Assembly: GCA_943357175.1 (NCBI GenBank) | Contig: CALRGE010000002.1 | Coordinates: forward strand, 62,001 to 126,000 | Length of the DNA: 64,000 nucleotides | Direction of reading: 5' to 3' | Source of the DNA: Candidatus Peribacteria bacterium | GTDB lineage: Bacteria > Patescibacteriota > Gracilibacteria > UBA1369 > 2-02-FULL-48-14 | Shown: in pieces, positions 32,853 to 41,212 of the stretch | Position numbering within the stretch: position 1 is the stretch's first letter | Layout: each line of letters begins with the position of its first letter | The notes under the pieces: generated by a model | The model's input: the letters and a program-made list of their open reading frames with translations, nothing else | What the model was told of the DNA's origin: nothing | Databases searched by the model: none | Made by a program: the position numbers and the translations under genes

Positions 32853-33704
32853 ATGCCAGAACAGTACAATGAAAAACCGGAAACTTTAGCACCAAAATCA
32901 AAGACGGAAGTGACTAAGTCCACTTTGGACACTAAAGAGCTAGCTGAAAAACAGATGGAGGCAAAATTAAATCTCTTAGAGGATGCAGTGCTTGCTGTTG
33001 GAAAGACTAATCCTGAGTATAAAGTTGATGATTTTTATTTAGGAATTTGTGAGTTGGTTTATGCAGACGAATTTCCTGTGAGCAAGATTGAAAAAGTAGT
33101 TGATTTAATCGATACATATCCATTTTCTAAGGCCGGAGCCAAAAAGTTCAATGATTTAACGCAAGCTGGTGACTATGTTTATCTCATTAACCGTTTAGAG
33201 AATAACTCTAAGTGTCTTGATTCCTTACAATCTATAGATGAACTGACAAAGGTTGACTTGGATGCCATTCGAGCAGTAGCCGGTAGTTTAGGAGAACTTG
33301 CTGTGACAATTCATGGTAAGGGTAGCATTTACTCAGGAAAGTCCTTATCTTATGGAGATGGGGTCTCTTCACCTTTCAAAGTAGATGTGTTCTATAGAGA
33401 TCAGAATACCTCATCAAATCCATCGCAATTGAGTTCACAAGAAAAGATGAGTGGCGCTATTGCGGCTACTTATTTTCCACCTACTATTTCAGAAGAACAA
33501 GAAGCTTTTGCTGAAGAAATGGAAGTAAAAGGAGAAGAAATTGAGCAAGCGAATGCTGCTCTTGAAGAAGAGTATGAGGCGACAAAGGAAGAAACCGGTC
33601 AGACCCAAGAAGAGTTTGGCTCAGAAATTATAGAAGAGTTTAAAGCGCAAAATAATGAAACCGGCATCACCTTTCCGGAGTTCGTTGCCAAACGCAGTAC
33701 ATAG
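32853..33704 (+). CDS. Acidic cytoplasmic protein, unknown
   Basis: 283 aa. The first 35 residues are disordered (Lys/Glu/Thr-rich). A compact-looking domain spans about 40-150 (VDDFYLGICELVYADEFPVSKIEKVVDLI, LDAIRAVAGSLGELAVTIHGKGS), and the C-terminal 90 residues are strongly acidic helix (EEQEAFAEEMEVKGEEIEQ...). No signal peptide, no recognised motif. A run of seven G lies about 50 bp upstream. It may belong to the group of lineage-specific large acidic proteins seen elsewhere in this window. Confidence 0.6.
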   Translation: MPEQYNEKPETLAPKSKTEVTKSTLDTKELAEKQMEAKLNLLEDAVLAVGKTNPEYKVDDFYLGICELVYADEFPVSKIEKVVDLIDTYPFSKAGAKKFNDLTQAGDYVYLINRLENNSKCLDSLQSIDELTKVDLDAIRAVAGSLGELAVTIHGKGSIYSGKSLSYGDGVSSPFKVDVFYRDQNTSSNPSQLSSQEKMSGAIAATYFPPTISEEQEAFAEEMEVKGEEIEQANAALEEEYEATKEETGQTQEEFGSEIIEEFKAQNNETGITFPEFVAKRST

Positions 33705-33805
33705 GCTGGTACACTTCAAACGTGATTCGCGATTAACGATAAGAAAAGTCGAGTTTTTCGGTTTCTAGAGCTGACAAAAATAAAAGGCCATTCAGATCAA
33801 AAATT

Positions 33806-33830
33806 CAGAAATAATTCAGGACTAATGTAT
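33806..33830 (+). promoter_or_regulatory. Shared ATTCAGGACT element, copy D (upstream of dinD)
   Basis: CAGAAATA, the invariant core ATTCAGGACT, then AATGTAT; the third half-site is degenerate here. The element ends 42 bp before the dinD ATG. AGGACT is followed after 18 nt by a poor -10 (TAGTCT), as expected of an activated or otherwise weak promoter. Confidence 0.6.
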
Positions 33831-33872
33831 TTCATTTGTGCTAGTCTTTAATGTATTCTTAACCCCAAAGAT

Positions 33873-34697
33873 ATGAATAACCTAATTTCTCAGATGCAGT
33901 CACATTTAGAATCAATTAAACATAAAATAGACGACCTGGAATATTGGTCGGCACGAGAACTTATGGAAGTACTTGGTTATAAAAGCTGGGCGAAATTTAA
34001 AGATGTAATTTCAAAAGCCATGATAGCTTGCCAATCAAGCGGTCAAGAAGTTTCCCCCCATTTTGCCCGTTCGGGCAAAATGGTAAACATTGGCTTTGGA
34101 AGCCAAAGAAACCTAGATGACCTACTTCTAACTCGTTACGCATGTTACCTAATTGCTCAGAACGGTGATTCATCTAAAGTAGAGGTCGCATATGCTCAAA
34201 CATACTTTGCATTTCAAACTCGAAAACAGGAGTTAAATGAAGAAAGATTAAAAGAGGATAAGAGAATGGAAGCCAGAAACAAACTTAAAGAAACCGAAAG
34301 TAAAATACAGAGAACGATTTATGATCGTGGAATTAAATTACCAGTAGAATTCGCAATATTTAAAGATAAGCATATCAAAGCTCTGTATGGAGGAATTAAC
34401 ACCAAATCTCTCAAAAAAAGGCGAAATATTCCTAACAAAAGGGCCTTGGCTGATTTTGACTCGCATGTTGAGCTTCGTGCTAAAGATTTTGCTTTGGCAA
34501 TGACTGATCACAACATAAAAGATAAAGACATAACGGGTAAGCCAAAATTAGAAGAAGAGGTTGTGAATAATAGTAAGGCTACCAGACAAGCTCTACTAAA
34601 ACGTGGGATCAAACCTGAACTTCTTAATCCACAGGAAGATATCAAAAAAATCGAGACAAGGCGCTCAAAAGAAAATAAATTAATCAGCAATGTATAA
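33873..34697 (+). CDS. dinD: DNA-damage-inducible protein D (BRO-N-like domain)
   Basis: 274 aa. The N-terminal BRO/ANT-like region has YWSARELMEVLGYKSWAKFKDVISKA and, after a loop, the typical RNLDDLLLTRYACYLIAQNGDSSKVEVAYAQTYFAFQTRKQE. The C-terminal half is helical with YDRGIKLPVEFAIFKDKHIKALYGG, as in E. coli DinD. In E. coli DinD is SOS-induced and affects RecA filament handling. Here it carries an upstream copy of the shared 25-bp element and overlaps the next gene (UPF0489) by 8 bp. Confidence 0.93.
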   Translation: MNNLISQMQSHLESIKHKIDDLEYWSARELMEVLGYKSWAKFKDVISKAMIACQSSGQEVSPHFARSGKMVNIGFGSQRNLDDLLLTRYACYLIAQNGDSSKVEVAYAQTYFAFQTRKQELNEERLKEDKRMEARNKLKETESKIQRTIYDRGIKLPVEFAIFKDKHIKALYGGINTKSLKKRRNIPNKRALADFDSHVELRAKDFALAMTDHNIKDKDITGKPKLEEEVVNNSKATRQALLKRGIKPELLNPQEDIKKIETRRSKENKLISNV

Positions 34698-35355
34698 AAC
34701 TCCATTCTACCTAACCGACAATCGTGGCAATAACGCTTTTTCTTTCGATTTGCGGAAAGATTCTAAACTTTTCATCCCATCTCTAATTTCCGGTACACTC
34801 GATGACGCTGAATTGGGCAATGAAGTCGTTTTTGAAGATTTCGACGATGGAGTTTTAAAATCATGCACTGGCTTAAAGAACCTACTTGAGTTCGAATTCC
34901 GCGGAGTGCAAGCCGTCCTCATAGATAATCACAACCACGCATTCTATTTCTGGCACCGCTCAGGTCTGAAAAATGCCACCTTAATTCACATCGATCAGCA
35001 TAAAGACATGCGAGTACCGCCTGAAATGTTCAGTGGCGCCGCTTTCAAATACACAAATGAAGTTCTAAATGTTGGCAACTACATTGTACCTGCTCGTGAA
35101 GCCGGCATAGTCAAAGAAATTCAATTTGTAACAAGCGAAGTTTCTTTGGACGACGAAAGTCACTTCAAAACTACTAACAAAATTCTAAATATAGATCTGG
35201 ATTTTTTCGCTCCTGAACTCGACTACATCAATTTTGAAAAAGCAAAACGCTTCATCCATGAGCATGCCAAAACCGCCTCTCTGATCTCAATCGCCACTAG
35301 TCCTTTTTTTATTGATCAGGAGAGGGCATTGAAGATTTTAAGAAAGTTGGCTTGA
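34690..35355 (+). CDS. UPF0489-family protein with arginase-like metal motifs
   Basis: 221 aa. UPF0489 features are present: IDNHNHAFYFWHR near residue 79-90, then LIHIDQHKDM, giving an Asp-x-His-x-Asp set at 102/104/106. Later comes NIDLDFFAPE, an Asp-x-Asp pair. These are the same kinds of metal-binding motifs found in the arginase/deacetylase fold, so it is probably a hydrolase, but no substrate is known for the family. It is translationally coupled to dinD (8-bp overlap), so the shared element should drive both. Confidence 0.82.
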   Translation: MYKTPFYLTDNRGNNAFSFDLRKDSKLFIPSLISGTLDDAELGNEVVFEDFDDGVLKSCTGLKNLLEFEFRGVQAVLIDNHNHAFYFWHRSGLKNATLIHIDQHKDMRVPPEMFSGAAFKYTNEVLNVGNYIVPAREAGIVKEIQFVTSEVSLDDESHFKTTNKILNIDLDFFAPELDYINFEKAKRFIHEHAKTASLISIATSPFFIDQERALKILRKLA

Positions 35356-35405
35356 TTTCCACATAAATTTAACATATAATTAGTGTGTAATAATCTTACA
35401 CACTA
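35352..35405 (+). promoter_or_regulatory. Autoregulated promoter/operator of the RHH-PIN toxin-antitoxin pair
   Basis: TTGATT (35352-35357), 17-bp spacer, TATAAT (35375-35380), directly followed by a perfect inverted repeat TAGTGTGTAA (35381-35390), 5 nt, TTACACACTA (35396-35405). The last base is the A of the antitoxin ATG. RHH antitoxins bind such repeats and shut their own operon down; the site covers the predicted transcription start. Confidence 0.8.
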
Positions 35406-35647
35406 TGCTTACATTATCAAAACGTCGCAGAGTCAATATTATGCTTGATGTTAACCTGATTGATAGTTTGAATGAACTTGTTCCTGCCGGAGATAGAAGT
35501 GACGTCATAAATCAAGCAATTGAAGAGAAAATGACTCAGCTTAGTAGACAAAAGGCTTCTGAATTTATGGAGGAGATGAGAAAAAAGTTAAAACACAAGA
35601 CGACCACTAGACAAATCCTTAAAGATATAAGATATGGAAGAAAATAA
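35405..35647 (+). CDS. Ribbon-helix-helix antitoxin
   Basis: 80 aa. The first 50 residues are an RHH domain: the beta strand RRRVNIMLDVNLIDSLNEL, then a turn with DRSDVINQAIEEKM. The C-terminal helix is charged (QKASEFMEEMRKKLKHK) and would wrap the toxin. It overlaps the PIN toxin gene by 14 bp. Its promoter contains a perfect 10-bp-arm operator. Confidence 0.85.
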   Translation: MLTLSKRRRVNIMLDVNLIDSLNELVPAGDRSDVINQAIEEKMTQLSRQKASEFMEEMRKKLKHKTTTRQILKDIRYGRK

Positions 35648-36062
35648 GCTTGTTTTGGATCTATCAGTACTTATAAAGTGGTTTGCACTTGAAGATAGTG
35701 ATTTAGATCTAGCACTTTCAATTGAGGCAGATTTTTTAGCAGGCAAATATCAAATCTTAATGCCACTTTTTTATACTTGGGAATTAAACAATTATTTATC
35801 AAGAAATTTTGATTCAGAGACTGCAGCATCATTTTATTCTCATTTTAAATCATATAAATTTCACTATTACGATCTTAACTTAAAAACTACTAAGCTTGCA
35901 TTTGAAATGATCGAAAAATTCTCAAAAATATCTTTCTATGATGCTTCTTATCATGCATTAGCAATCAGTGAAAATGCCACTTTTGTGACCTGTGATAAAA
36001 AATACTATGAAAAAACTAAAAAAATGGGTCATATAGTTTTACTAAAGGATTTCAATATCTAA
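35634..36062 (+). CDS. PIN-domain ribonuclease toxin (VapC-like)
   Basis: 142 aa. PIN acidic residues are in order: LVLDLSVLIKWF (Asp9), the PLFYTWELNNYLSRN glutamate, SFYDASYHALAIS (Asp), and FVTCDKKYYEK (Asp). VapC-type toxins cut tRNA or rRNA when freed from antitoxin. It overlaps the antitoxin by 14 bp, and its 3' end overlaps the convergent flavin reductase gene by 4 bp. Confidence 0.87.
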   Translation: MEENKLVLDLSVLIKWFALEDSDLDLALSIEADFLAGKYQILMPLFYTWELNNYLSRNFDSETAASFYSHFKSYKFHYYDLNLKTTKLAFEMIEKFSKISFYDASYHALAISENATFVTCDKKYYEKTKKMGHIVLLKDFNI

Positions 36063-36796
36063 GCCCAAAATTGTTCAAAATGAATGTCCTCATTTGGAAT
36101 TCCTCGCACCAGCATTAAATCACGTACGTCTTTAATCATATTTCCGTTTCCACAGAGGTAAATCGCAGTATTTCCAGCATCAATGAGCGCTTCTTCAAGG
36201 TGCGGCGTTACTCTGCCTTTCAAACCTTTCCAACCTGGGCTTTCTTCAGACAAAGTAATGAAAACACTGAAGTTATCATGTTCAGCTTCCCACTTTTTCA
36301 AAATATCTAAGTAGAAAAGATCACTTTCTACTGCCACTCCAAAATACATAGTAACGGGTTTATTAAAACCTTTCGACCACAAAATCGATAACATCGACAT
36401 AAACGGTGCGATTCCGGTACCGGTCGCCACCATCACGATATCTTTTTGAGAATCTTGCAGTACGAATCTACCGTATGAACCGATAAAACTGCATTCATCT
36501 CCAACTTTCAAACTTTTAAAATAAGAAGAAGCCCTACCTCCGGGAATTAATTTTATACAAATCGTGAAAAAATCTTTATTCTCCGGTGAACTTGCGATTG
36601 AATATGCCCGCTGAGCTTTCACAGGATTCCCATCCAAAACATCAATCATGAAAAATTGGCCAGGTAAAAAATCTAATGGATCTTTTGAATAGTCGAAATC
36701 ATATTCATAAACATTTTCCGTGAGTTTTGTGATTTTTTTTACAGGTGCTTTAAAGAGTTTCATTCTGTATAATAAATTTCTGACAAATCCTAACAT
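36059..36796 (-). CDS. Ferredoxin-NADP+ reductase-like flavoprotein
   Basis: 245 aa, two-domain FNR fold. The FAD-binding RAYSIASSP is near residue 65-73, GGRASSYFKSL follows, then the nucleotide-binding VMVATGTGIAPFMSMLSIL, the LCGNGNMIKDV strand-helix and the C-terminal FEQFWA that stacks on flavin. It would move electrons between NAD(P)H and a small carrier; no ferredoxin gene is in the window. Its ATG overlaps the ATG of the divergent aroD-like gene in the tetranucleotide CATG (36794-36797). Confidence 0.88.
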   Translation of the reverse strand: MLGFVRNLLYRMKLFKAPVKKITKLTENVYEYDFDYSKDPLDFLPGQFFMIDVLDGNPVKAQRAYSIASSPENKDFFTICIKLIPGGRASSYFKSLKVGDECSFIGSYGRFVLQDSQKDIVMVATGTGIAPFMSMLSILWSKGFNKPVTMYFGVAVESDLFYLDILKKWEAEHDNFSVFITLSEESPGWKGLKGRVTPHLEEALIDAGNTAIYLCGNGNMIKDVRDLMLVRGIPNEDIHFEQFWA

Positions 36797-37418
36797 GAAT
36801 TCAAAACACGTTCTACCGATTAAAGCAGAGAGTTTCGCACTCCTGGTGAAACAACTCAGACTTTTTTACGAAAAAGCTGATATGTTTGAAATTTGGCTTG
36901 ATGTGATGAAGGTGAAGGGAGACCTCGCGGTAATTCAGAATCATTTTCACAAACCTCTAATTGCAAAGTCGAATTCGCTGGATTTATTGAGACGTGCTGC
37001 AACTGCAGGAATGCAATACATCGATATTCCGCATGATCTTGAGGAAACCCTAGAATTTAAAAATCTACTTAACAATAAGAAAAATAAAGTAATTCGTTCT
37101 TATCATAATTTTGATCTCACTCCTACGAAAGAGGAGCTTATTGAAATAATAAAAAACTCAAAAAAAGCCGATCTAATAAAAATCGCAACAAAAGTAAATT
37201 CAGAATCCGACAACGACACACTTCTTTCACTTTTGGAAATTCCAGAATTCAAAGATCGCCTGATTATTACAGGAATGGGAGAGCTCGCAAGACGTGTACG
37301 AATCGAGGCTCCACTTAATGGTTCTGTGCTTTTTTTCGCTCCTCTTGATGCACGTTATGCTACTGCGGAAGGGCAGCTAACAATTTCAGAGCTTGAGAAA
37401 GAGTGGAAAATACATTAA
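36795..37418 (+). CDS. Type I 3-dehydroquinate dehydratase-like protein
   Basis: 207 aa from ATG 36795 (MNSKHVLPIKAESF); a longer frame would run into the divergent gene. Type I dehydroquinase features: FEIWLDV (first strand), KPLIAKSN, YIDIPHD, the catalytic His104 in VIRSYHNFDLTPT and the Schiff-base Lys129 in ADLIKIATKV. Near the C-terminus come MGELARRVRIEAPLNGSVLFF and EGQLTISEL. It would act in the shikimate path, but no other shikimate gene is in the window, so the role is not certain. A TATAAT lies at 36768-36773. Confidence 0.82.
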   Translation: MNSKHVLPIKAESFALLVKQLRLFYEKADMFEIWLDVMKVKGDLAVIQNHFHKPLIAKSNSLDLLRRAATAGMQYIDIPHDLEETLEFKNLLNNKKNKVIRSYHNFDLTPTKEELIEIIKNSKKADLIKIATKVNSESDNDTLLSLLEIPEFKDRLIITGMGELARRVRIEAPLNGSVLFFAPLDARYATAEGQLTISELEKEWKIH

Positions 37419-37430
37419 AGTTCGCCTGCT

Positions 37431-38525
37431 ATGGCATTACAAATCTCAATCGTCGGACTTCCTAACGTTGGAAAATCAACTCTCTTCAATGCATTAACGA
37501 AGAGCCATACAGCTATGGCTGCGAATTATCCTTTTTGTACTATCGATCCTAATGTGGGAGTTGTTGAGGTGCCAGATCATCGACTTCAGGAACTCGCAAA
37601 AATTGTGCAACCAGATAAAATTCTTCCAGCAATTGTGGAATTCGTGGATATTGCAGGTTTGGTTAAAGGAGCGAGCCAAGGTGAAGGTTTGGGAAACCAA
37701 TTCCTTTCTCATATTCGTGAATGTCAGGCAATCGCTCAAGTCGTGAGAGTTTTTGTGGATGCAGATGTTACACATGTTCATGACTCTGTAGATCCAAAAA
37801 GAGACCGTGAAATTATTGAATCAGAATTAATTTTGGCCGATCTACAAACAATCGAAAAAAGAATGTTAAAAAGTGCAGGAGAGGCAAGAAGTGGAGCAAA
37901 AGATAAAAAGATTTATCACGAATTATTGGAGCGAGTTAAAGCTCAAATGGAAGCCGGAAAACTCGGTATTCAAATTGAAATGATTGAGGAAGAAAAAGAG
38001 CTGCTTAAAGATCTTCATTTAATCACAATGAAGCCGATGATTTATATTGCGAACGTACATGAAAATGAACTAAAAAATATTAATATTGATGAAATTCGTA
38101 AAAAGTTAGAACTTCCTGCAAGCACAATCGTGATTCCTATTTCTGCTCAAGTTGAATCTGAATTAATTGCATTCAGTGAAGAAGAAGCAAAAGATTTCCT
38201 TCAAGAATTCGGTCTAAAAGAGAGCGGACTTTCCATGTTAATAAAAAAAGCTTATGAAATTCTTGGCCTTCAAACTTATTTAACTGCAGGAAAAATGGAA
38301 GTTCGAGCTTGGACAATTCACAAAGGAGACACAGCGCCACAAGCCGCTGGAGTTATCCATACAGATTTCGAAAAAGGATTTATTAAAGCTGAAGTTATTG
38401 CGTACGAAGATTACGTTAAAAGTGGAGGAGAAAGTCAGGCTCGTGAAAAAGGTTTACTCAGACTTGAAGGTAAAGAATACATCGTTAAAGATGGCGACGT
38501 AATGCACTTTAAATTTGCAAACTGA
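37431..38525 (+). CDS. ychF: Obg-family GTPase/ATPase YchF
   Basis: 364 aa. The P-loop GLPNVGKST (residues 9-17) starts the G domain, followed by NYPFCTIDPNVGVV (switch I), DIAGLVKGASQGEGLGNQFLSHIRE (G3) and NVHENE in place of NKxD, the hallmark that gives YchF its ATP preference. A coiled-coil insert and a C-terminal TGS domain (QTYLTAGKMEVRAWTIHKGDTAPQAAGVIHTDFEKGFI) complete it. It is a near-universal ribosome-associated factor. The gene stops one base into the start of the HisA-like gene. Confidence 0.97.
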   Translation: MALQISIVGLPNVGKSTLFNALTKSHTAMAANYPFCTIDPNVGVVEVPDHRLQELAKIVQPDKILPAIVEFVDIAGLVKGASQGEGLGNQFLSHIRECQAIAQVVRVFVDADVTHVHDSVDPKRDREIIESELILADLQTIEKRMLKSAGEARSGAKDKKIYHELLERVKAQMEAGKLGIQIEMIEEEKELLKDLHLITMKPMIYIANVHENELKNINIDEIRKKLELPASTIVIPISAQVESELIAFSEEEAKDFLQEFGLKESGLSMLIKKAYEILGLQTYLTAGKMEVRAWTIHKGDTAPQAAGVIHTDFEKGFIKAEVIAYEDYVKSGGESQAREKGLLRLEGKEYIVKDGDVMHFKFAN

Positions 38526-39184
38526 TGAAGATAATTCCTGCAATATTCTTGCAAGCGGGAAAGGCGGTTTCACTTTACAAGGGCAGTAACGATCACAAAA
38601 AAGTATACTCGAAATCGCCAAAAAACTATGCTGCCTACTTTCAAAAAGAAGGGGCTAAAATTTTGGAAATTGTTGATCTTGATCAAAAAAATAGAGCTAA
38701 GTTAGCTGAGTTACGTTCAGTGTTCCACGGAAAAATTTGGTGGGGCGGGGGAGTGAAAACAATTGCAGAAATCGAATCACTTTTTAATGATGGAGCTGAT
38801 GTGGTAATTCTTGGGACTTCTGCAGAAAAAATACATGTTGAGGCCCTACAAAAATTTGGCCCAGAAAAAATATTTGCAGGTGTAAAATTTAGAAATGACC
38901 CAGAAGCACCCGAAAAATGTACTGCTCTTGTTGAAAAAGGCTTCACTCAAATTATTGTTAAAGACATGGAAGCTGATGGAGCACTTTTTCACCCGAATTT
39001 TGATCAAGTCGAAAAAGCAGCATATTTTTCGAAGGCAAAAATTTATTCTTCAGGTGGAATAAGCGAAATTCAAGATTTAGAAATTATGAAAGTTGCAAAA
39101 GTTGAGGGTGTAATTATTGCGAGAGCTCTTTATGAAAATCGTTTGAATTTATCTGAGCTGATTCGTCGCTTTGAACACGATTAA
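38525..39184 (+). CDS. HisA-like (beta/alpha)8 protein with altered catalytic positions
   Basis: 219 aa, built like HisA/HisF: MKIIPAIFLQAGKAVSLYKGS, GAKILEIVDLDQK, WWGGGVKTIAEIE, ADVVILGTSA, FAGVKFRND, GFTQIIVKDMEADGALFHPN, SSGGISEIQDL, GVIIARALYEN. In HisA the eighth residue is a catalytic Asp (PAIDL); here it is Phe8. The strand-5 Asp is also replaced (Lys121 by alignment). The phosphate-binding Gly loops are kept. It may have another isomerase-like job or may only bind a ligand. No other his genes are present. It is coupled to ychF by a 1-bp overlap, and its last 71 bp overlap the opposing rel gene. Confidence 0.78.
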   Translation: MKIIPAIFLQAGKAVSLYKGSNDHKKVYSKSPKNYAAYFQKEGAKILEIVDLDQKNRAKLAELRSVFHGKIWWGGGVKTIAEIESLFNDGADVVILGTSAEKIHVEALQKFGPEKIFAGVKFRNDPEAPEKCTALVEKGFTQIIVKDMEADGALFHPNFDQVEKAAYFSKAKIYSSGGISEIQDLEIMKVAKVEGVIIARALYENRLNLSELIRRFEHD

Positions 39185-41153
39185 CTTTCAAAACACCTGG
39201 AACTTCATGAATAGCGTAAACTAAATTTTCATATTGGTTTATATTCCTGATTTCAAGAAAAAATTCTAATTCACTGCTGCTACCTTCATTCAAAATCATT
39301 GTTGATATTTTCAAAATATTAACTCCATTCCCAGCAATTACATCTGAAATATCACGTAGCATTCCGACACGATTAATAGTCTCAATTTTTAAATGTACTT
39401 TGTGTATTTTTGGCGGAGCAATTGAAACATGTACTCGATCGGAACCTTCAACATATGCCTTCATATAATCAGTATTTATTTCTTCACCAATTAGTTCAGA
39501 CTTTGAGAATAGCTCGGCAATAGCGTCATTCACATTTATATTTCCATTCCCTAAATTACACAAAAGTAAGTCCCAATTTTTTTGAAGAAATTTCTCTATT
39601 AATTTATTTTTCTGTTCCTCAGACAGAAAGTTGACTCCTTTGTAACCATAAACTTTAATTCGAGAATCTAAGATTCGCCAACCACTCTCAATTGATTTTT
39701 CTGTGCTTAAAGTTTTTAGAAATTCTTTGATTCTATGTTTTGAAAGATTTGCATGAACGGAATATAGCCACTCAATTTTTGCTTGTGATTCTTCAGAAGT
39801 AATTATCTCCACAACATCACCGGTTTTCAAAGTTGTATTTAATGATTCTTTTGTACCGTTCAATAAAGCACCCGCAGCGCGTCGGCCTAAATCACTATGA
39901 ACATGGAATGCCATATCAATAATATTCGCATCTTTTGGTAGATCAATAACATCACCTTTTGGAGTAAAAACGAAAATCCTATCCTGAAAAATATCCAATT
40001 TTAAATCATCTAAATAATGACTGTTCTGTGCATTTCTTTGAACTTCAAGAATCTTTTTCACCCAACCAGCTTTTTTCTGCATTTTTTTAAATGACTTCTT
40101 TTTATCTTTTTCATTGGTATAGAAATAATGTGCTGCAACACCATATTCACTTTCAAGATGCATTTCCTTTGTTCTAATTTGGAATTCACTAAGCGCGCCA
40201 TCAACTCCAAAAATAGTTGTGTGAATACTTTGGTAGCCGTTACTTTTTGGTATGGCGATATAATCCTTAAGTCTACCCAACTTAGGAGTGTAATTTTGAT
40301 GAAGTACTCCTAAAACTTGATAACACTCCCCAATATCATCAACAATCACTCGAATACCAATTAGATCATAAATTTCATGAAAAGATCTACCCTTATTTAC
40401 CATTTTTCTATAGATACTGTAGAGAGTTTTCTTGCGACCCTCTATTTCAAAATCATATAAATGATTTGCAGCAAGCATGCGTTTAACCTGTGAAATACTC
40501 CTTTTTACAATGTCACTGTGAGAAAGTGCACTTTCTTTTGCAAGTTCTTCAATATGTTCAAATTCTTCAGGCAAGAGTGTTTTGAAACATAAATCTTCAA
40601 GCTGACCTTTTAATTCCCATATACCTAATAAATTTGCAATCGGCACATAAATTTCTAAAGTTTCCTTCGCTATTCTTGTTCTTTTTTCAGGTTTAGGAAT
40701 CGCTCCAATAGTGCTCATATTATGAAGTCGATCTGCTAGCTTGATCAAAATTATTCTAATGTCTTGGGCTGAATGAATGAACATTTTTTTGAGAGATTCA
40801 ATCTGTCTTTCCTCCATGTTGTGCCTATAATGAACTTTGGAAAGTTTTGTAATTCCCTCAACCAAAAACGCAATTTTCTTTCCAAAATTCTTCTCAATAT
40901 CCTCTAATGTGTATGTGGTATCTTCAGGCACATCATGTAGAAGAGCTCCAATTAAAGTATCTTCGTCAACTCTTAAGCCGGTCAAAATATATGCAGCCGA
41001 TACAGGATGTACAATATATGGTGAGCCTTCTTTTCGGATTTGTCCTTCATGGGCACGCGCAGCGAATTCATATGCACGATAAAGTCGCCTCTCGTTCAGG
41101 TTGGGAAGATAGATTTTTGCTGCCTTGATTACTTCCTCAATGCTATGGTTCAT
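39114..41153 (-). CDS. Bifunctional (p)ppGpp synthetase/hydrolase (Rel/SpoT)
   Basis: 679 aa, full-length RSH protein: the HD hydrolase domain (YIVHPVSAAYILTGLRVDEDTLIGALLHDVPEDT, then KLADRLHNM), and the synthetase domain with RLKDYIAIPKSNGYQSIHT and EFQIRTKEMHLESEYGVAAHY. The RLKD sequence is of the RxKD type linked to bifunctional enzymes. TGS (IFVFTPKGDVIDLPK), a helical region and the C-terminal ACT domain follow. It senses amino-acid starvation via ribosomes. Its 3' end overlaps the HisA-like gene by 71 bp, unusually long for a convergent pair. Confidence 0.95.
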   Translation of the reverse strand: MNHSIEEVIKAAKIYLPNLNERRLYRAYEFAARAHEGQIRKEGSPYIVHPVSAAYILTGLRVDEDTLIGALLHDVPEDTTYTLEDIEKNFGKKIAFLVEGITKLSKVHYRHNMEERQIESLKKMFIHSAQDIRIILIKLADRLHNMSTIGAIPKPEKRTRIAKETLEIYVPIANLLGIWELKGQLEDLCFKTLLPEEFEHIEELAKESALSHSDIVKRSISQVKRMLAANHLYDFEIEGRKKTLYSIYRKMVNKGRSFHEIYDLIGIRVIVDDIGECYQVLGVLHQNYTPKLGRLKDYIAIPKSNGYQSIHTTIFGVDGALSEFQIRTKEMHLESEYGVAAHYFYTNEKDKKKSFKKMQKKAGWVKKILEVQRNAQNSHYLDDLKLDIFQDRIFVFTPKGDVIDLPKDANIIDMAFHVHSDLGRRAAGALLNGTKESLNTTLKTGDVVEIITSEESQAKIEWLYSVHANLSKHRIKEFLKTLSTEKSIESGWRILDSRIKVYGYKGVNFLSEEQKNKLIEKFLQKNWDLLLCNLGNGNINVNDAIAELFSKSELIGEEINTDYMKAYVEGSDRVHVSIAPPKIHKVHLKIETINRVGMLRDISDVIAGNGVNILKISTMILNEGSSSELEFFLEIRNINQYENLVYAIHEVPGVLKVNRVQSDESAQINSNDFHKELSQ

Positions 41154-41212
41154 AACGATTGACTTAACCAGCTAAAGATTTTATAGTAGATCGGCTAATT
41201 CTGCAAGCTCAT

